Assembly: GCA_019416685.1 (NCBI GenBank)
Contig: DXWV01000033.1
Coordinates: 1-64,000, forward strand
Source: Bacteroides sp.
GTDB taxonomy: Bacteria > Bacteroidota > Bacteroidia > Bacteroidales > Bacteroidaceae
DNA: 64,000 bases
Direction of reading: 5' to 3'
Positions 25,248 to 34,231 of the stretch are shown here, piece by piece; the stretch's first letter is position 1, and the number at the start of each line of letters is the position of its first letter. Made by a program: the position numbers and the translations under genes. A model generated the notes under the pieces. That model did no database searches, had not been told where the DNA came from, and saw nothing but the letters and a program-made list of their open reading frames with translations.

Positions 25248-27617
25248 TTATTTTAATGTGAACTGTGCTGTTTGCACATCTCTGCTATTGGGTCCTATCA
25301 TTATGCTGAAGTCTCCGGGTTCTACCACATATTGCAGGTCGTAGTTATAGAACTTCAGCATTTCGGGTGCTATCTTGAAAGTAACTGTACGTGTCTGGCC
25401 GGGCTGGAGATAGATTCTTTCAAATCCTTTCAATTCCTTCACCGGACGGGTAGTGCTACCCACAAGGTCACGGATGTAGAGTTGTACTACTTCTCCGCCG
25501 GGGAATGCTCCGGTATTGGTAACATTTACAGAAGCAGTAAGAACTCCTTGCATATTCATACTGGTCTGACTCAGGCTGATATCACTGTATGCGAAGGTGG
25601 TATAAGAGAGTCCGAAACCAAATGGGTAAAGCGGTTCGTTCGTTACATCAAGATAGTTACTGCGGAATTTCTCGAACCATTTACCGTCTTGTAAAGGACG
25701 TCCTGTATTTTTATGAGCATAGTACAAAGGTATTTGTCCTACGTTCTGCGGGAAGCTCATGGTTAGTTTTCCACTGGGGTTAACGCGACCAAACAGCACA
25801 TCACCAATTGCATAAGCAGCTTCGCTTCCGCCAAACCATACATTGAGGATGGCAGGTACATTGGCTTGTTCCCAGTTCAGAACCAGCGGGCGGCCTGTGA
25901 ACAGTACTAATACGACCGGCTTACCGGTAGCGACCAATGCTTTCAATAACGTTTGTTGTACATCCGGCAGATCCAGATTGGTACGGCTACTGCTCTCGCC
26001 ACTCATCTCAGAGGATTCTCCCAAAGCGGCTACGATAACGTCTGCTTTGTTGGCAGTTGCTATTGCTTCTTTTAGCAGTTCGGCATCCGTACGGTTGTCA
26101 CGGTTTAAAGAGCGGCCAAACATGGTGGCGCGTTCTTCGTAAGCAGCATCACTGATCAGATTGCTACCCTTGGCATACAGCAGATTGATGTCAGCTCCGT
26201 TTTCCATCAGAGGGATATACCACGGTTCATTCGGCTGGTTGAGAGGCATTTCATCCATTCGGCCTACCATTTCACGGAGTCCTTCAATGAGTGATGGCGA
26301 ACGGTCCAGTACGGCTGCTACACTCCATGTACCCGGCATATTAGTCCGGGTGTCTGCCAATGGGCCGATAACGGCAATCGTTCCGGTTGCTTTCAGTGGG
26401 AGAGTCTGATTGTCATTTTTCAAGAGTACAAAGCTTTCTGAAGCAATGCGGCGGGCGGCATCCCGGTGTGAACGGGTGAATATGTCGCGTGCCGGACGTT
26501 TCGGATCACAATATTTATACGGATCATCAAATAATCCCAGTTTATATTTGGCTTCCAGAATGCGACGACAGGCAGTATTTAGGGTCATCATAGAAACCTT
26601 TCCTTCCTGGATCGACTTTTTCAGTGTACTGACAAAACCGTCACTCACCATATCCATGTCTACTCCGGCATTGATGGCACGGGCTGAAACGGTTTGGAGA
26701 TCACCGATACCATGATCGATCATTTCGGAAATTCCGGTATAGTCAGTTACTACAAATCCACCGAATCCCCACTGACCGCGAAGAACATCTGTCATTAACC
26801 ACTTATTGGCTGTGGCGGGTACTCCGTCTACTTCATTGAACGAAGCCATCACACTGCCTACTCCTGCTTCAATGGCGGCTTCAAAGGGTGGAAAGTATTC
26901 ATTGTACATTCGCTGGCGGCTCATGTCAACCGTGTTGTAATCCCGCCCACCTTCACCTGCTCCATAAAGTGCGAAGTGCTTGACGCAAGCCATAATTTCA
27001 TCATTACGTTTCAGCTGGCTTGAGGACTCATTTCCCTGATATCCGTTCACCATAGCTTGTGCAATGAGTGATCCGAGAAACGGGTCTTCGCCGGAACCTT
27101 CGGATACTCGTCCCCAACGCGGGTCACGGCTGATGTCCACCATAGGGCTGAAAGTCCATGAGATACCGTCTGCACTTGCTTCGACAGCAGCGATACGGGC
27201 CGATTCTTCGATGGCTTTCATATCCCACGTACATGATAAGCCCAGTGGGATGGGGAAGATTGTTTCGTATCCATGAATGACATCCATGCCGAATAACAGA
27301 GGAATACCGAGTCGGGAACTCTCTACGGCAAGTTTCTGTACGTCGCGGATTTTTTCTACTCCTTTCAGGTTGAAGAGTCCGCCTACTTCACCTCGTTTTA
27401 TTTTCCCGGCGATGTCGCTGCTCTTGGCCTGTCCGGTGGTGATGTCACCGGTCACGGGAAGGTTGAGCTGGCCAATCTTTTCGTCCACAGTCATCTTCTT
27501 CATCAATGCATCGATGAAACGATTCATGTCCTGTGGAGACTTTTGTGCCTGAACGCCGGAACTCCCTATTAAAAAGAGGGCGAACAGGAGGACGTAATTT
27601 CTTATTAATCTATTCAT
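25248..27617 (-). CDS. GH3 beta-glucosidase
   Basis: A 789-residue periplasmic enzyme with a signal peptide (cut after SGVQA, before QKSPQ). The order is a TIM-barrel domain (about 30-390), an alpha/beta sandwich (about 410-640) and a fibronectin type III-like domain (about 690-780). The nucleophile Asp is in VTDYTGISEM; KHFALYGAGEGGRDYN and RDPRWGRVSEGSGEDP are conserved substrate-pocket motifs, and the acid/base Glu is expected in the GESSEMSGESSSR loop. Next to GH144 the expected substrate is beta-1,2-gluco-oligosaccharide, released to glucose. Transcribed with the GH144 gene; a 23-bp repeat array lies just upstream. Confidence 0.92.
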   Translation of the reverse strand: MNRLIRNYVLLFALFLIGSSGVQAQKSPQDMNRFIDALMKKMTVDEKIGQLNLPVTGDITTGQAKSSDIAGKIKRGEVGGLFNLKGVEKIRDVQKLAVESSRLGIPLLFGMDVIHGYETIFPIPLGLSCTWDMKAIEESARIAAVEASADGISWTFSPMVDISRDPRWGRVSEGSGEDPFLGSLIAQAMVNGYQGNESSSQLKRNDEIMACVKHFALYGAGEGGRDYNTVDMSRQRMYNEYFPPFEAAIEAGVGSVMASFNEVDGVPATANKWLMTDVLRGQWGFGGFVVTDYTGISEMIDHGIGDLQTVSARAINAGVDMDMVSDGFVSTLKKSIQEGKVSMMTLNTACRRILEAKYKLGLFDDPYKYCDPKRPARDIFTRSHRDAARRIASESFVLLKNDNQTLPLKATGTIAVIGPLADTRTNMPGTWSVAAVLDRSPSLIEGLREMVGRMDEMPLNQPNEPWYIPLMENGADINLLYAKGSNLISDAAYEERATMFGRSLNRDNRTDAELLKEAIATANKADVIVAALGESSEMSGESSSRTNLDLPDVQQTLLKALVATGKPVVLVLFTGRPLVLNWEQANVPAILNVWFGGSEAAYAIGDVLFGRVNPSGKLTMSFPQNVGQIPLYYAHKNTGRPLQDGKWFEKFRSNYLDVTNEPLYPFGFGLSYTTFAYSDISLSQTSMNMQGVLTASVNVTNTGAFPGGEVVQLYIRDLVGSTTRPVKELKGFERIYLQPGQTRTVTFKIAPEMLKFYNYDLQYVVEPGDFSIMIGPNSRDVQTAQFTLK

Positions 27618-27667
27618 ACGTTATACTTGTTTTTAGTGTAAATGGTTTCTTAATGTAGGACCGCTTT

Positions 27668-27736
27668 TGTCTGCGATGCGCATGCACCGTTGTCTGCGAT
27701 GTACAGACAGCGTTGTCTGCGATGCACAGACAAAAA
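27668..27736. repeat. Intergenic array, 3 units of 23 bp, core TGTCTGCGATG
   Basis: TGTCTGCGATG starts at 27668, 27691 and 27714, exactly 23 bp apart. Units 2 and 3 contain TGTCTG...CAGACA dyads. It lies between susD and the GH3 gene, where it could affect transcription or RNA stability within the PUL. Confidence 0.85.
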
Positions 27737-27806
27737 CGGCGAATGATTGCCATCTGAATGAGTGCTCTTATCCTGACAGCATTTTCGCTCCTAAGGGATC
27801 AAAGAG

Positions 27807-29339
27807 TTAATAGTCCGGGTTTTGTACCAGCACTCCTTTCGATTTATCTATTTCCGTCTGTGGTAGTGGTAATAGTGCATTCTTCGGTTGATAATTCAGT
27901 TTGCCTGCTGCATGAAGCACTTCTGAGGCAATACCCCAGCGTACCAGATCATAGAAACGGTCAAATTCCATTCCAAGTTCAACCCGTCGTTCATGCCGGA
28001 TAGCGTCACGGAGTACAGTCTGGTCCATTGATTCTATCTTAGGTAGAATATTCGGATTGTTACCACGTGCCCGTGCCCGTACCATTTCAAGATCGGCATT
28101 TGCTTCTCCTGTCTTTCCTAACTCATTGGCAGCTTCGGCCGCCATTAGCACTACATCTGCGTAACGGATGAGCCGGATATTTACCCAAAAACCTTTATTT
28201 GTATACTCACGCCGCAAGGCCGGATCTGTATACGCTTTCTTGTTGAAGGCACGTCCCATAGCCTGAGATACGGGTGATTCACTGTAGGGGGGATTTGTGT
28301 TTTCAGGAGTGATTGGATCTGTTTCGTTTTTACGGAAATAAAGGAGGGTTGCGTCTCTACGTGGGTCTCCCGGTTCATAAGCATTATACAATTCTTCTGT
28401 TGCCATATTGAATCCCCAGCCAAGATCCCATTGGCTTGCACCACGTACTCCTTGTACCTCACAGAACTGGCTGCCTATTACATCACTGGCGGGCATTGCT
28501 GCTGTAGCAGTACATTGTAGCTCGAAGATAGAACCACTGTTATTCTCGCCTTCGTCCGTAAAGATCTTCTCGTAGGGAGTATTCAGATTGTATAGTCCGC
28601 TTGACATGACATCGTTGGCGGCTACATAAAGACTGTCCCAATTATTGCGCATCATGAACGTACGCGCATGGAGTGAGCGGGCAGCTCCCCATGTAAGGCG
28701 TCCCAGATATTCTGTTGTCCACTGTTCGGGCAATCGTTTTTCGGCTTCGGCAAGATCTTTATCTATTTGTTTGTAAAGATTCTCTGCGGTAGTCTTGGGC
28801 ACATTTGCCTCTGAAGAATCATTCACTTTAAAAGTAATCAGAGGAACTTCGCCAAAAGCACGTACCAGGTTAAAGTAACAGTAGGCGCGGAAGAACATAG
28901 CCTCTCCGCGATTACGGAGATCTTCTTCCGTCAGCTTGCCGTTGGCTTCACTCTCTTCAATAGAAGCAAGAATGTCATTACACTGGAAAATAATCGCGTA
29001 GTTCTGACTCCAGTATCCGCCCAATAAACCATTGGTGGGGGTGTAGATGAAATCATCATACATTTCTGCAATGTCCGAGCCATCACTGCTTATACTGCCT
29101 TTTTCAGCATCTTCGCTTCGGAAACTCTGGATAGCGAATGCCGGTGTTCCTGCAGTTATGTTAAAGTTACGCATCATGGTGTAAACGTTGTAAATCTTAC
29201 CATTCACCAATGCGTTCGGATCGTCGTCTTCTGTAAATTGTCCTTGTGGACTGCGATCCAGAAAGTCGTTACAACTTGTCAGCGTCATCGCCCCCAGGGC
29301 CAATGACAAGGATAAGAGGATATAGATATATCGTTTCAT
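27807..29339 (-). CDS. SusD/RagB family glycan-binding lipoprotein
   Basis: A 510-residue surface lipoprotein (lipobox LTSC, Cys23, then NDFLDRSPQGQF, the classic SusD start). Residues about 85-200 contain TPR-like helices (RGEAMFFRAYCYFNLVRAFGEVPL) and the C-terminal third ends with the conserved IRHERRVELGMEFDRFYDLVRWG segment and the final PLPQTEID...QNPDY. SusD proteins cap the SusC channel and deliver oligosaccharide. Aromatic residues for glucan binding cannot be assigned by eye. It is downstream of susC but with a 273-bp gap filled by repeats, which is unusual for this pair. Confidence 0.95.
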   Translation of the reverse strand: MKRYIYILLSLSLALGAMTLTSCNDFLDRSPQGQFTEDDDPNALVNGKIYNVYTMMRNFNITAGTPAFAIQSFRSEDAEKGSISSDGSDIAEMYDDFIYTPTNGLLGGYWSQNYAIIFQCNDILASIEESEANGKLTEEDLRNRGEAMFFRAYCYFNLVRAFGEVPLITFKVNDSSEANVPKTTAENLYKQIDKDLAEAEKRLPEQWTTEYLGRLTWGAARSLHARTFMMRNNWDSLYVAANDVMSSGLYNLNTPYEKIFTDEGENNSGSIFELQCTATAAMPASDVIGSQFCEVQGVRGASQWDLGWGFNMATEELYNAYEPGDPRRDATLLYFRKNETDPITPENTNPPYSESPVSQAMGRAFNKKAYTDPALRREYTNKGFWVNIRLIRYADVVLMAAEAANELGKTGEANADLEMVRARARGNNPNILPKIESMDQTVLRDAIRHERRVELGMEFDRFYDLVRWGIASEVLHAAGKLNYQPKNALLPLPQTEIDKSKGVLVQNPDY

Positions 29340-29405
29340 TATTATATGAATTATAGTTTATGAATTATAGCTTATGTAATCGTTCTAAATTATATGATGT
29401 TGTTA

Positions 29406-29504
29406 TTGAAACGCAGAAACTCGCAGATTCACGCAAAGCATATCATCGCTCAAGTATGGCGCAGCCATTTAATCTGCGAAAATCTGCGATCATTTGCGTT
29501 TCAA
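29406..29504. repeat. Inverted repeat (CTGCG family) between susC and susD
   Basis: TTGAAACGCAGAAACTCGCA (from 29406) pairs imperfectly with AATCTGCGATCATTTGCGTT and the following TTCAA (29481-29504). Related arms (GAAACGCGGATT and AATCCGCGTTTC) form the inner stem of 32880-33053. Confidence 0.75.
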
Positions 29505-29574
29505 TAAAACCCTGTCATAGTATGAACTAAATTTGAAATACTACTTATAAATTAATACCATCCGAATGGTACCT

Positions 29575-29608
29575 CCCCGTGCGGGAAGCACCCCCGTGCA
29601 GGAAGCAC
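29575..29608. repeat. 17-bp direct repeat, two copies
   Basis: CCCCGTGCGGGAAGCAC at 29575 and CCCCGTGCAGGAAGCAC at 29592, immediately downstream of the susC stop codon. The same sequence recurs at 33100-33116 inside the last codons of the PfkB gene. Confidence 0.8.
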
Positions 29609-29612
29609 AACA

Positions 29613-32600
29613 TTAGAATGTTAAGTTGATGCCGAAGGTGTAAACGGCGGGCACAGGATAACTACCGTTATCTACTCCGAAAGCAATGGCAGAACCGCCT
29701 AATTCCGGTGTGTATCCGGTATTATGCTTCCATGTTTTCAGGTTCTGAACATTGAAGTATACCTTCAGCGCTTGCATACGTGCTTTGGCAATTAATGATT
29801 TGTCAAAAGTATAAGCCAGTTGCAGGTTGCGGATACGGAAGAACCGCCCGCTTTCAACGTAGTATTCTGAATTTTCGCGGTTGATAGAATGCTTCGTATT
29901 CAGTAACGGCTGGCTGTTTGATGTGCCTTCTCCATGCCAGCGGTCGAGCCGTTGCGCCATATAGTTGAATTGAGCAAAGGTATAGTTATCCCAGGTGCGG
30001 TATATCTGATTTCCTCCTTGTCCCATCATTTCGATGCTGAGGTCCCAGTTTTTGTAAGATACTCCTAAAGATATACCGTAGGTGACGTCCGGCGTCGGAT
30101 CGCCAATCATGGTACGGTCTTCCGGAGTGATTTTACCATCACCGTTCACATCTTTAAATTTCAGGTCGCCCGGGGTCACGGTGGCCAGAGTATTGGTAGG
30201 AGAGGAGGCTATATCTTCCGGTGACTGGTACACACCATCTACCTTGTAGCCGTAGAAATAACCTATCGGATAACCGGCCATTGTATAGCTTTGGCTCTTA
30301 TCTCCGGCGATGATAGAATATCCTTCCTGTACCAGACTTTTTACTTTGTTGCTGATCGTAGTCAGGTTTGCACTTACTGAATATCCCCAGTCTCCAATCT
30401 GATCCCGCCAGGTTGCTGCCAATTCTACACCACTGTTTCTGATTTCTCCCAGATTACCGATACCCGGAATGGTACCGGAGATACCCGGAACTTCTGCAAG
30501 CAAATCTTTCGTATTCTTTTTATAGAATACTCCTTCCAGATGTAACCGGTTGCGGAGCATATTCGTTTCGAACCCCACTTCCCAGGCTTCCACCTTTTCC
30601 CAGCGGAGATTGGGGTTAGGCAAATATGCCAGTTGGTATCCCGGATAGATAATAGACGGTTTACCAAATATAGCTGAATATGCATTTTTCAGTAACGGTT
30701 CGGCCGGATAGGCAGTACTCAGATTCTGATTACCCAATGTACCCCATGAACCTTTCAGTTTCAACATATCCAACCAACTGATATCTTTCATAAACTCTTC
30801 CTCGCTCATCAGCCAGCCTGCACCTACCGAGTAGAAATTCTGCCATTGGTTGCCTGTATATGAAAAGGCAGAGGAACCATCCCGACGGAATGATCCGTTG
30901 AACAGGTATTTTCCCTTGTAATTGTAAATAACACGTGCCAGCATGGATACCGTTGTCCGCTCCCATTGTGTGCTACCATTGGTGGCAGTAGCTGCATCAC
31001 CGATACTGACAAACCATTTATCCGGGTCATCGGGGATAACAAGGCCTACTCCTTGTTTGCGGGCACCATCCAGTCTGCTCAGTGAATTGTAATAGGTGGT
31101 AAAACCGGCAGTGGCTGTCAGGTTATGTGCACCGTCAGCGAAACTATTGGTATATGTCAGTACGTAATCGCTCTGTACTTTTGTTTCGTTCTGTTTGAAC
31201 TGGCTCACCTCTGTTTTTCCCGTTCCCAAAGTTGAAACATTACCATTCACGGTAGGGTCATATACTTTGATTATTGGTGTGTAAGTTCGTCCGTTGTCCG
31301 AAGCATAATCCATAGAGAATGTGGCACGGGCTGTGAAATGTTTCAGGAAATCAATTTCACCATATATACTGCCCGAAGCACGGTAGTTTTCTGCTTTGGT
31401 GGTATTGGCTTTCAGATCCACATCCACCATGGGGTTGTTCATCTGTGCTTTCTGAAATTCCGGCAGGGCTGTGTAAAGACCATACTCTGTGTTATATACA
31501 GGCGCAACCGGCGTAGTGCGAATAGCACCCAATACCTGTTTGGCATCGGCCGGCAATATGCGTGCTCCGTTTAATTGGAAACCGACTTTGAAAAAGTCCG
31601 TTAATTTATACTCATTACTTGCATTGATGGTTACTTTACTGAATTTCTCATGTTTGATATTACCCTGTTCGTGGGAATAGCCTACCCCCAGATAGAAGCT
31701 ATGTTTCTCGGAAGCACCTGTAATGCTGATATTGTTATTGGTAATGAATCCATTCTGGAAGATTTCGTCTTGCCAGTCTGTATTAGCATTCCAATTACTG
31801 AAGTCAAAAAGAGCGGTCTCTTCATTGGTCAACTGTTCATTGTATAATTCTTTAAATTGGGCAGCATTGGTCATGGCTATTTTGTCCACAACTGATTTCC
31901 AACCGAAGGAAGTATTAATATTCACTCTGGTTTGGCCCTCTTTTGCCTTTTTAGTAGTGATAATGATTACACCATTCGCACCACGTACACCGAATATGGC
32001 TAATGAAGAAGGGTCTTTCAAAACTTCCATTGATTCAATATCTTCCGGATTAAGGAAGTTAATATTATCGTTAAAGAGCCCATCTACAATATACAAAGGT
32101 TTGTAACCATTGATTGAATTCGTTCCGCGGATACGTATTTCGGGATCATCACCGGCACGTCCGTTATTGATAATCTGCACACCGGCAATCTTTCCTTGCA
32201 GAGAAGACAGTGGGTTGGTAGCGGGCTTGTTGGCAATTTCTTCGCCTTTTATATTGGTGATGGATCCGGTAAGGTCGCGCTTCTTGGCACTACCGTATCC
32301 TATAACTACGGTCTCACCCAGCATTTGTGAGTCGTCTTTCATCACCACGTTGATCACCGTTTGCAGTCCTACAGGGATCGTCTGTTTCTGCATGCCTACG
32401 TATGAAAATTCAAGTACATTATCCGGAGTGACGGAGATAGAATAATTTCCATCCAGGTTAGTGACTGTTCCGGTGGAAGTACCTTGTATCAGTACTGATA
32501 CCCCGATCAGGGGTTCGTTCAGCGCGTCGGTTACTGTACCTGTCACTGTTCTTGTTTGGGAAAACAGAGATGACGAAGTCAGTAACAGACAGGCTATGGC

Positions 32601-32666
32601 AAGGATATTCCTTAGCCAGGAGGTTCTCTTCTCTTTTGGAAGATGTTGTAAAGGTCTAGGTCTCAT
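29613..32666 (-). CDS. SusC/RagA family TonB-linked outer-membrane transporter
   Basis: A 1017-residue protein. After an N-terminal signal region (LRNILAIACLLLTSSSLFS, cut before QTRTV) come a carboxypeptidase-regulatory-like domain (about 40-120: VTGTVTDALNEPLIGVSVLI...GNYSISV), the plug with the SusC motifs EEIANKPATNPLSSLQGKIAGVQI, RIRGTNSIN and LYIVDG, and a barrel ending AVYTFGINLTF. It imports oligosaccharides with SusD. There is no N-terminal anti-sigma-signalling extension, so control is probably by a separate sensor, not present in the window. An 11-residue basic leader (MRPRPLQHLPK) precedes the hydrophobic core, longer than usual. Confidence 0.95.
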   Translation of the reverse strand: MRPRPLQHLPKEKRTSWLRNILAIACLLLTSSSLFSQTRTVTGTVTDALNEPLIGVSVLIQGTSTGTVTNLDGNYSISVTPDNVLEFSYVGMQKQTIPVGLQTVINVVMKDDSQMLGETVVIGYGSAKKRDLTGSITNIKGEEIANKPATNPLSSLQGKIAGVQIINNGRAGDDPEIRIRGTNSINGYKPLYIVDGLFNDNINFLNPEDIESMEVLKDPSSLAIFGVRGANGVIIITTKKAKEGQTRVNINTSFGWKSVVDKIAMTNAAQFKELYNEQLTNEETALFDFSNWNANTDWQDEIFQNGFITNNNISITGASEKHSFYLGVGYSHEQGNIKHEKFSKVTINASNEYKLTDFFKVGFQLNGARILPADAKQVLGAIRTTPVAPVYNTEYGLYTALPEFQKAQMNNPMVDVDLKANTTKAENYRASGSIYGEIDFLKHFTARATFSMDYASDNGRTYTPIIKVYDPTVNGNVSTLGTGKTEVSQFKQNETKVQSDYVLTYTNSFADGAHNLTATAGFTTYYNSLSRLDGARKQGVGLVIPDDPDKWFVSIGDAATATNGSTQWERTTVSMLARVIYNYKGKYLFNGSFRRDGSSAFSYTGNQWQNFYSVGAGWLMSEEEFMKDISWLDMLKLKGSWGTLGNQNLSTAYPAEPLLKNAYSAIFGKPSIIYPGYQLAYLPNPNLRWEKVEAWEVGFETNMLRNRLHLEGVFYKKNTKDLLAEVPGISGTIPGIGNLGEIRNSGVELAATWRDQIGDWGYSVSANLTTISNKVKSLVQEGYSIIAGDKSQSYTMAGYPIGYFYGYKVDGVYQSPEDIASSPTNTLATVTPGDLKFKDVNGDGKITPEDRTMIGDPTPDVTYGISLGVSYKNWDLSIEMMGQGGNQIYRTWDNYTFAQFNYMAQRLDRWHGEGTSNSQPLLNTKHSINRENSEYYVESGRFFRIRNLQLAYTFDKSLIAKARMQALKVYFNVQNLKTWKHNTGYTPELGGSAIAFGVDNGSYPVPAVYTFGINLTF

Positions 32667-32879
32667 TGCGTTAAATTTTACTATTTACATGAACTACTTT
32701 ATTAGAATACTCTCTTGGGCCTTATTGTCACATTAAGTGGCGACGAAAATATTAAAGTGAACAAACAAGTAGTAAAAAAGATTAGGATAAGAGTGTTAAT
32801 CGTGATTTTTAACAGTGGGAGAGAGGAAGATGATGGGGACAGTGAAATGACTCGAATCTGATCGGAAATGAGCAAAACT

Positions 32880-33053
32880 CACCACAGTAACACAGAGTTC
32901 CACAGAGTAGTATTTCTCTGATTGAAACGCGGATTAACACAAATGAACGCAGATTAAAAGACTGTGGTCCTTTATCATATATTTGTTTCCCTTTGTGAAA
33001 ATCTGCGTTAATCCGCGTTTCATCAAAGATTTAAACTCTGTGTTCTGTGGTGA
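32880..33053. repeat. Nested double inverted repeat
   Basis: The outer stem CACCACAGTAACACAGAG (from 32880) pairs with CTCTGTGTTCTGTGGTG (ending near 33053). The inner stem GAAACGCGGATTAAC (from 32924) pairs with GTTAATCCGCGTTTC (ending 33021). It combines both repeat families of this window in one element. Confidence 0.8.
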
Positions 33054-33070
33054 AATACACTCAAATCCGT

Positions 33071-34009
33071 TCAAATAGTAATCACCGCTTGGCGTACCTC
33101 CCCGTGCGGGAAGCACAAAGGAAGCACTTCTTTTGCATGCTTCATACATTGCAATATGTTTTCTTCATTTCCGCAGAATGGACCTGATTTTTCTATTTTC
33201 AGTGTAGACATTGCTGCAGCAAAGCGTCCGGCTTCTTCGATACTTGCTCCTGCTGCCCGCTGGTACAGGTAACCAATTGTATATGTATCGCCACATCCGG
33301 TGGCATCTGTCACTACATCCGGTTCGTATGCCGGAATCTGATAAAAGTTTTTTCCGTCAAAGATAACTGAGCCCATGCTGCCAAATGTGAGCAGGACTTC
33401 TTTTACACCCCATTCATAGAGCCTATGGGCCGCTTCTGTTACATTGTCATATCCGGTTAATACTTCCATTTCGTGTTCATTCACTTTCAGGAAATGTACA
33501 TATTTCAGTGCTTCCCTTTTATCGGCCCAATCCACCGGATAGACGTGTGTATCGCGTACCTCACGCAGGTATCCTTGAGAGTCAATAGCAACCAGCCCTT
33601 TTCCGGCGAGATGTTTGATAACATCTACCGAAAAATCATCAGCCAGCAAAGAGCCCAGATGGAAAATATCCGCTTCGATGTTTTCGAGCTGTTGTACGGT
33701 AAACGGATCTGCTTTGGCGAGTACTCTTTGTGTACGCTCATCCTGGTTTTCGCCATATATGTTTTCAAAGTAAACGGAATATTTGCTGGGAAGAGTGGCT
33801 ACATCAATACCGGAGGCACGCATTTTGTCTATCACACTCAATTCGCTATCTCCTACTGCAGTAACCAATTTATAATCAACATCGTTTAGATGACGGATAG
33901 CATATGAGCAATAATAAGCGGTTCCTCCTGGCATGAATACCGTGGATTGAGGCGTTACTACCTTATCTAAAGTGATGTGTCCGATGCAGCAAAGAGTATG
34001 TTTCTTCAT
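33071..34009 (-). CDS. PfkB-family carbohydrate kinase
   Basis: A 312-residue kinase. The N-terminal substrate-binding motif is FMPGGTAYYCSYAIRHL; the C-terminal PfkB signature is DATGCGDTYTIGYLYQRAAGAS, where GxGD carries the catalytic Asp. KVNEHEMEVLTGY is the conserved lid/ATP segment. It may phosphorylate a sugar, nucleoside or sugar acid; substrate is not decidable. ATG 34009 is used, since upstream in-frame sequence runs into a terminator and a tRNA gene. The last residues (CFPHGEVRQAVITI) are encoded by a dispersed repeat, so the original C-terminus probably ended near KEVLPL. It follows the tRNA-Leu terminator by 21 bp. Confidence 0.88.
   Translation of the reverse strand: MKKHTLCCIGHITLDKVVTPQSTVFMPGGTAYYCSYAIRHLNDVDYKLVTAVGDSELSVIDKMRASGIDVATLPSKYSVYFENIYGENQDERTQRVLAKADPFTVQQLENIEADIFHLGSLLADDFSVDVIKHLAGKGLVAIDSQGYLREVRDTHVYPVDWADKREALKYVHFLKVNEHEMEVLTGYDNVTEAAHRLYEWGVKEVLLTFGSMGSVIFDGKNFYQIPAYEPDVVTDATGCGDTYTIGYLYQRAAGASIEEAGRFAAAMSTLKIEKSGPFCGNEENILQCMKHAKEVLPLCFPHGEVRQAVITI
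33100..33116. repeat. Dispersed 17-bp repeat within the PfkB 3' end
   Basis: CCCCGTGCGGGAAGCAC, identical to the copy at 29575-29591, with the flanking TACCT also shared; a partial GGAAGCAC follows at 33120. Confidence 0.75.
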
Positions 34010-34030
34010 TTTAAATCTTTTAGTTAAATG

Positions 34031-34065
34031 AAAAAGCCTCCAAGAGTTGTTCTTGAAGGCTTTTT
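34031..34065 (-). terminator. Terminator of the tRNA-Leu gene
   Basis: AAAAAGCCTCCAAGAG and CTTGAAGGCTTTTT form a stem with a short loop at 34031-34065, just beyond the tRNA 3' end. Confidence 0.85.
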
Positions 34066-34066
34066 G

Positions 34067-34148
34067 TGCGGCTGAAGGGACTCGAACCCCCACGTCGCGA
34101 GACACCAGATCCTAAGTCTGGCGCGGCTACCAATTACGCCACAGCCGC
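34067..34148 (-). tRNA. tRNA-Leu (anticodon UAG)
   Basis: On the minus strand the acceptor arms are GCGGCTG (34148-34142) and CAGCCGC (34074-34068) with discriminator A at 34067. The anticodon stem CCAGA/TCTGG encloses CTTAGGA, giving UAG, which reads CUA and other CUN codons. The extended variable arm (GTGTCTCGCGACGT region) is the leucine-type class II form, and GGTTCGAGTCC is the T loop. CCA is not encoded. Confidence 0.97.
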
Positions 34149-34180
34149 AAAATCCGTGACTAATTTTTTCTTTAGCGGTG

Positions 34181-34211
34181 CAAAGATAGATATATTTTTT
34201 GTTTTGCCAAA
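34181..34211 (-). promoter_or_regulatory. Promoter of tRNA-Leu
   Basis: On the minus strand TTTG (34211-34208), 19 bp, TATCTTTG (34188-34181): a full match to the Bacteroides consensus. Start expected near 34174, 26 nt before the mature tRNA. Confidence 0.88.
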
Positions 34212-34231
34212 CGAAAGACGAATAAAAGTGT

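Noticed and set aside
33100..34105. Longer start for the PfkB kinase at 34105
   Set aside because: The extra codons read through the tRNA-Leu gene and its terminator; ATG 34009 gives the normal kinase N-terminus.
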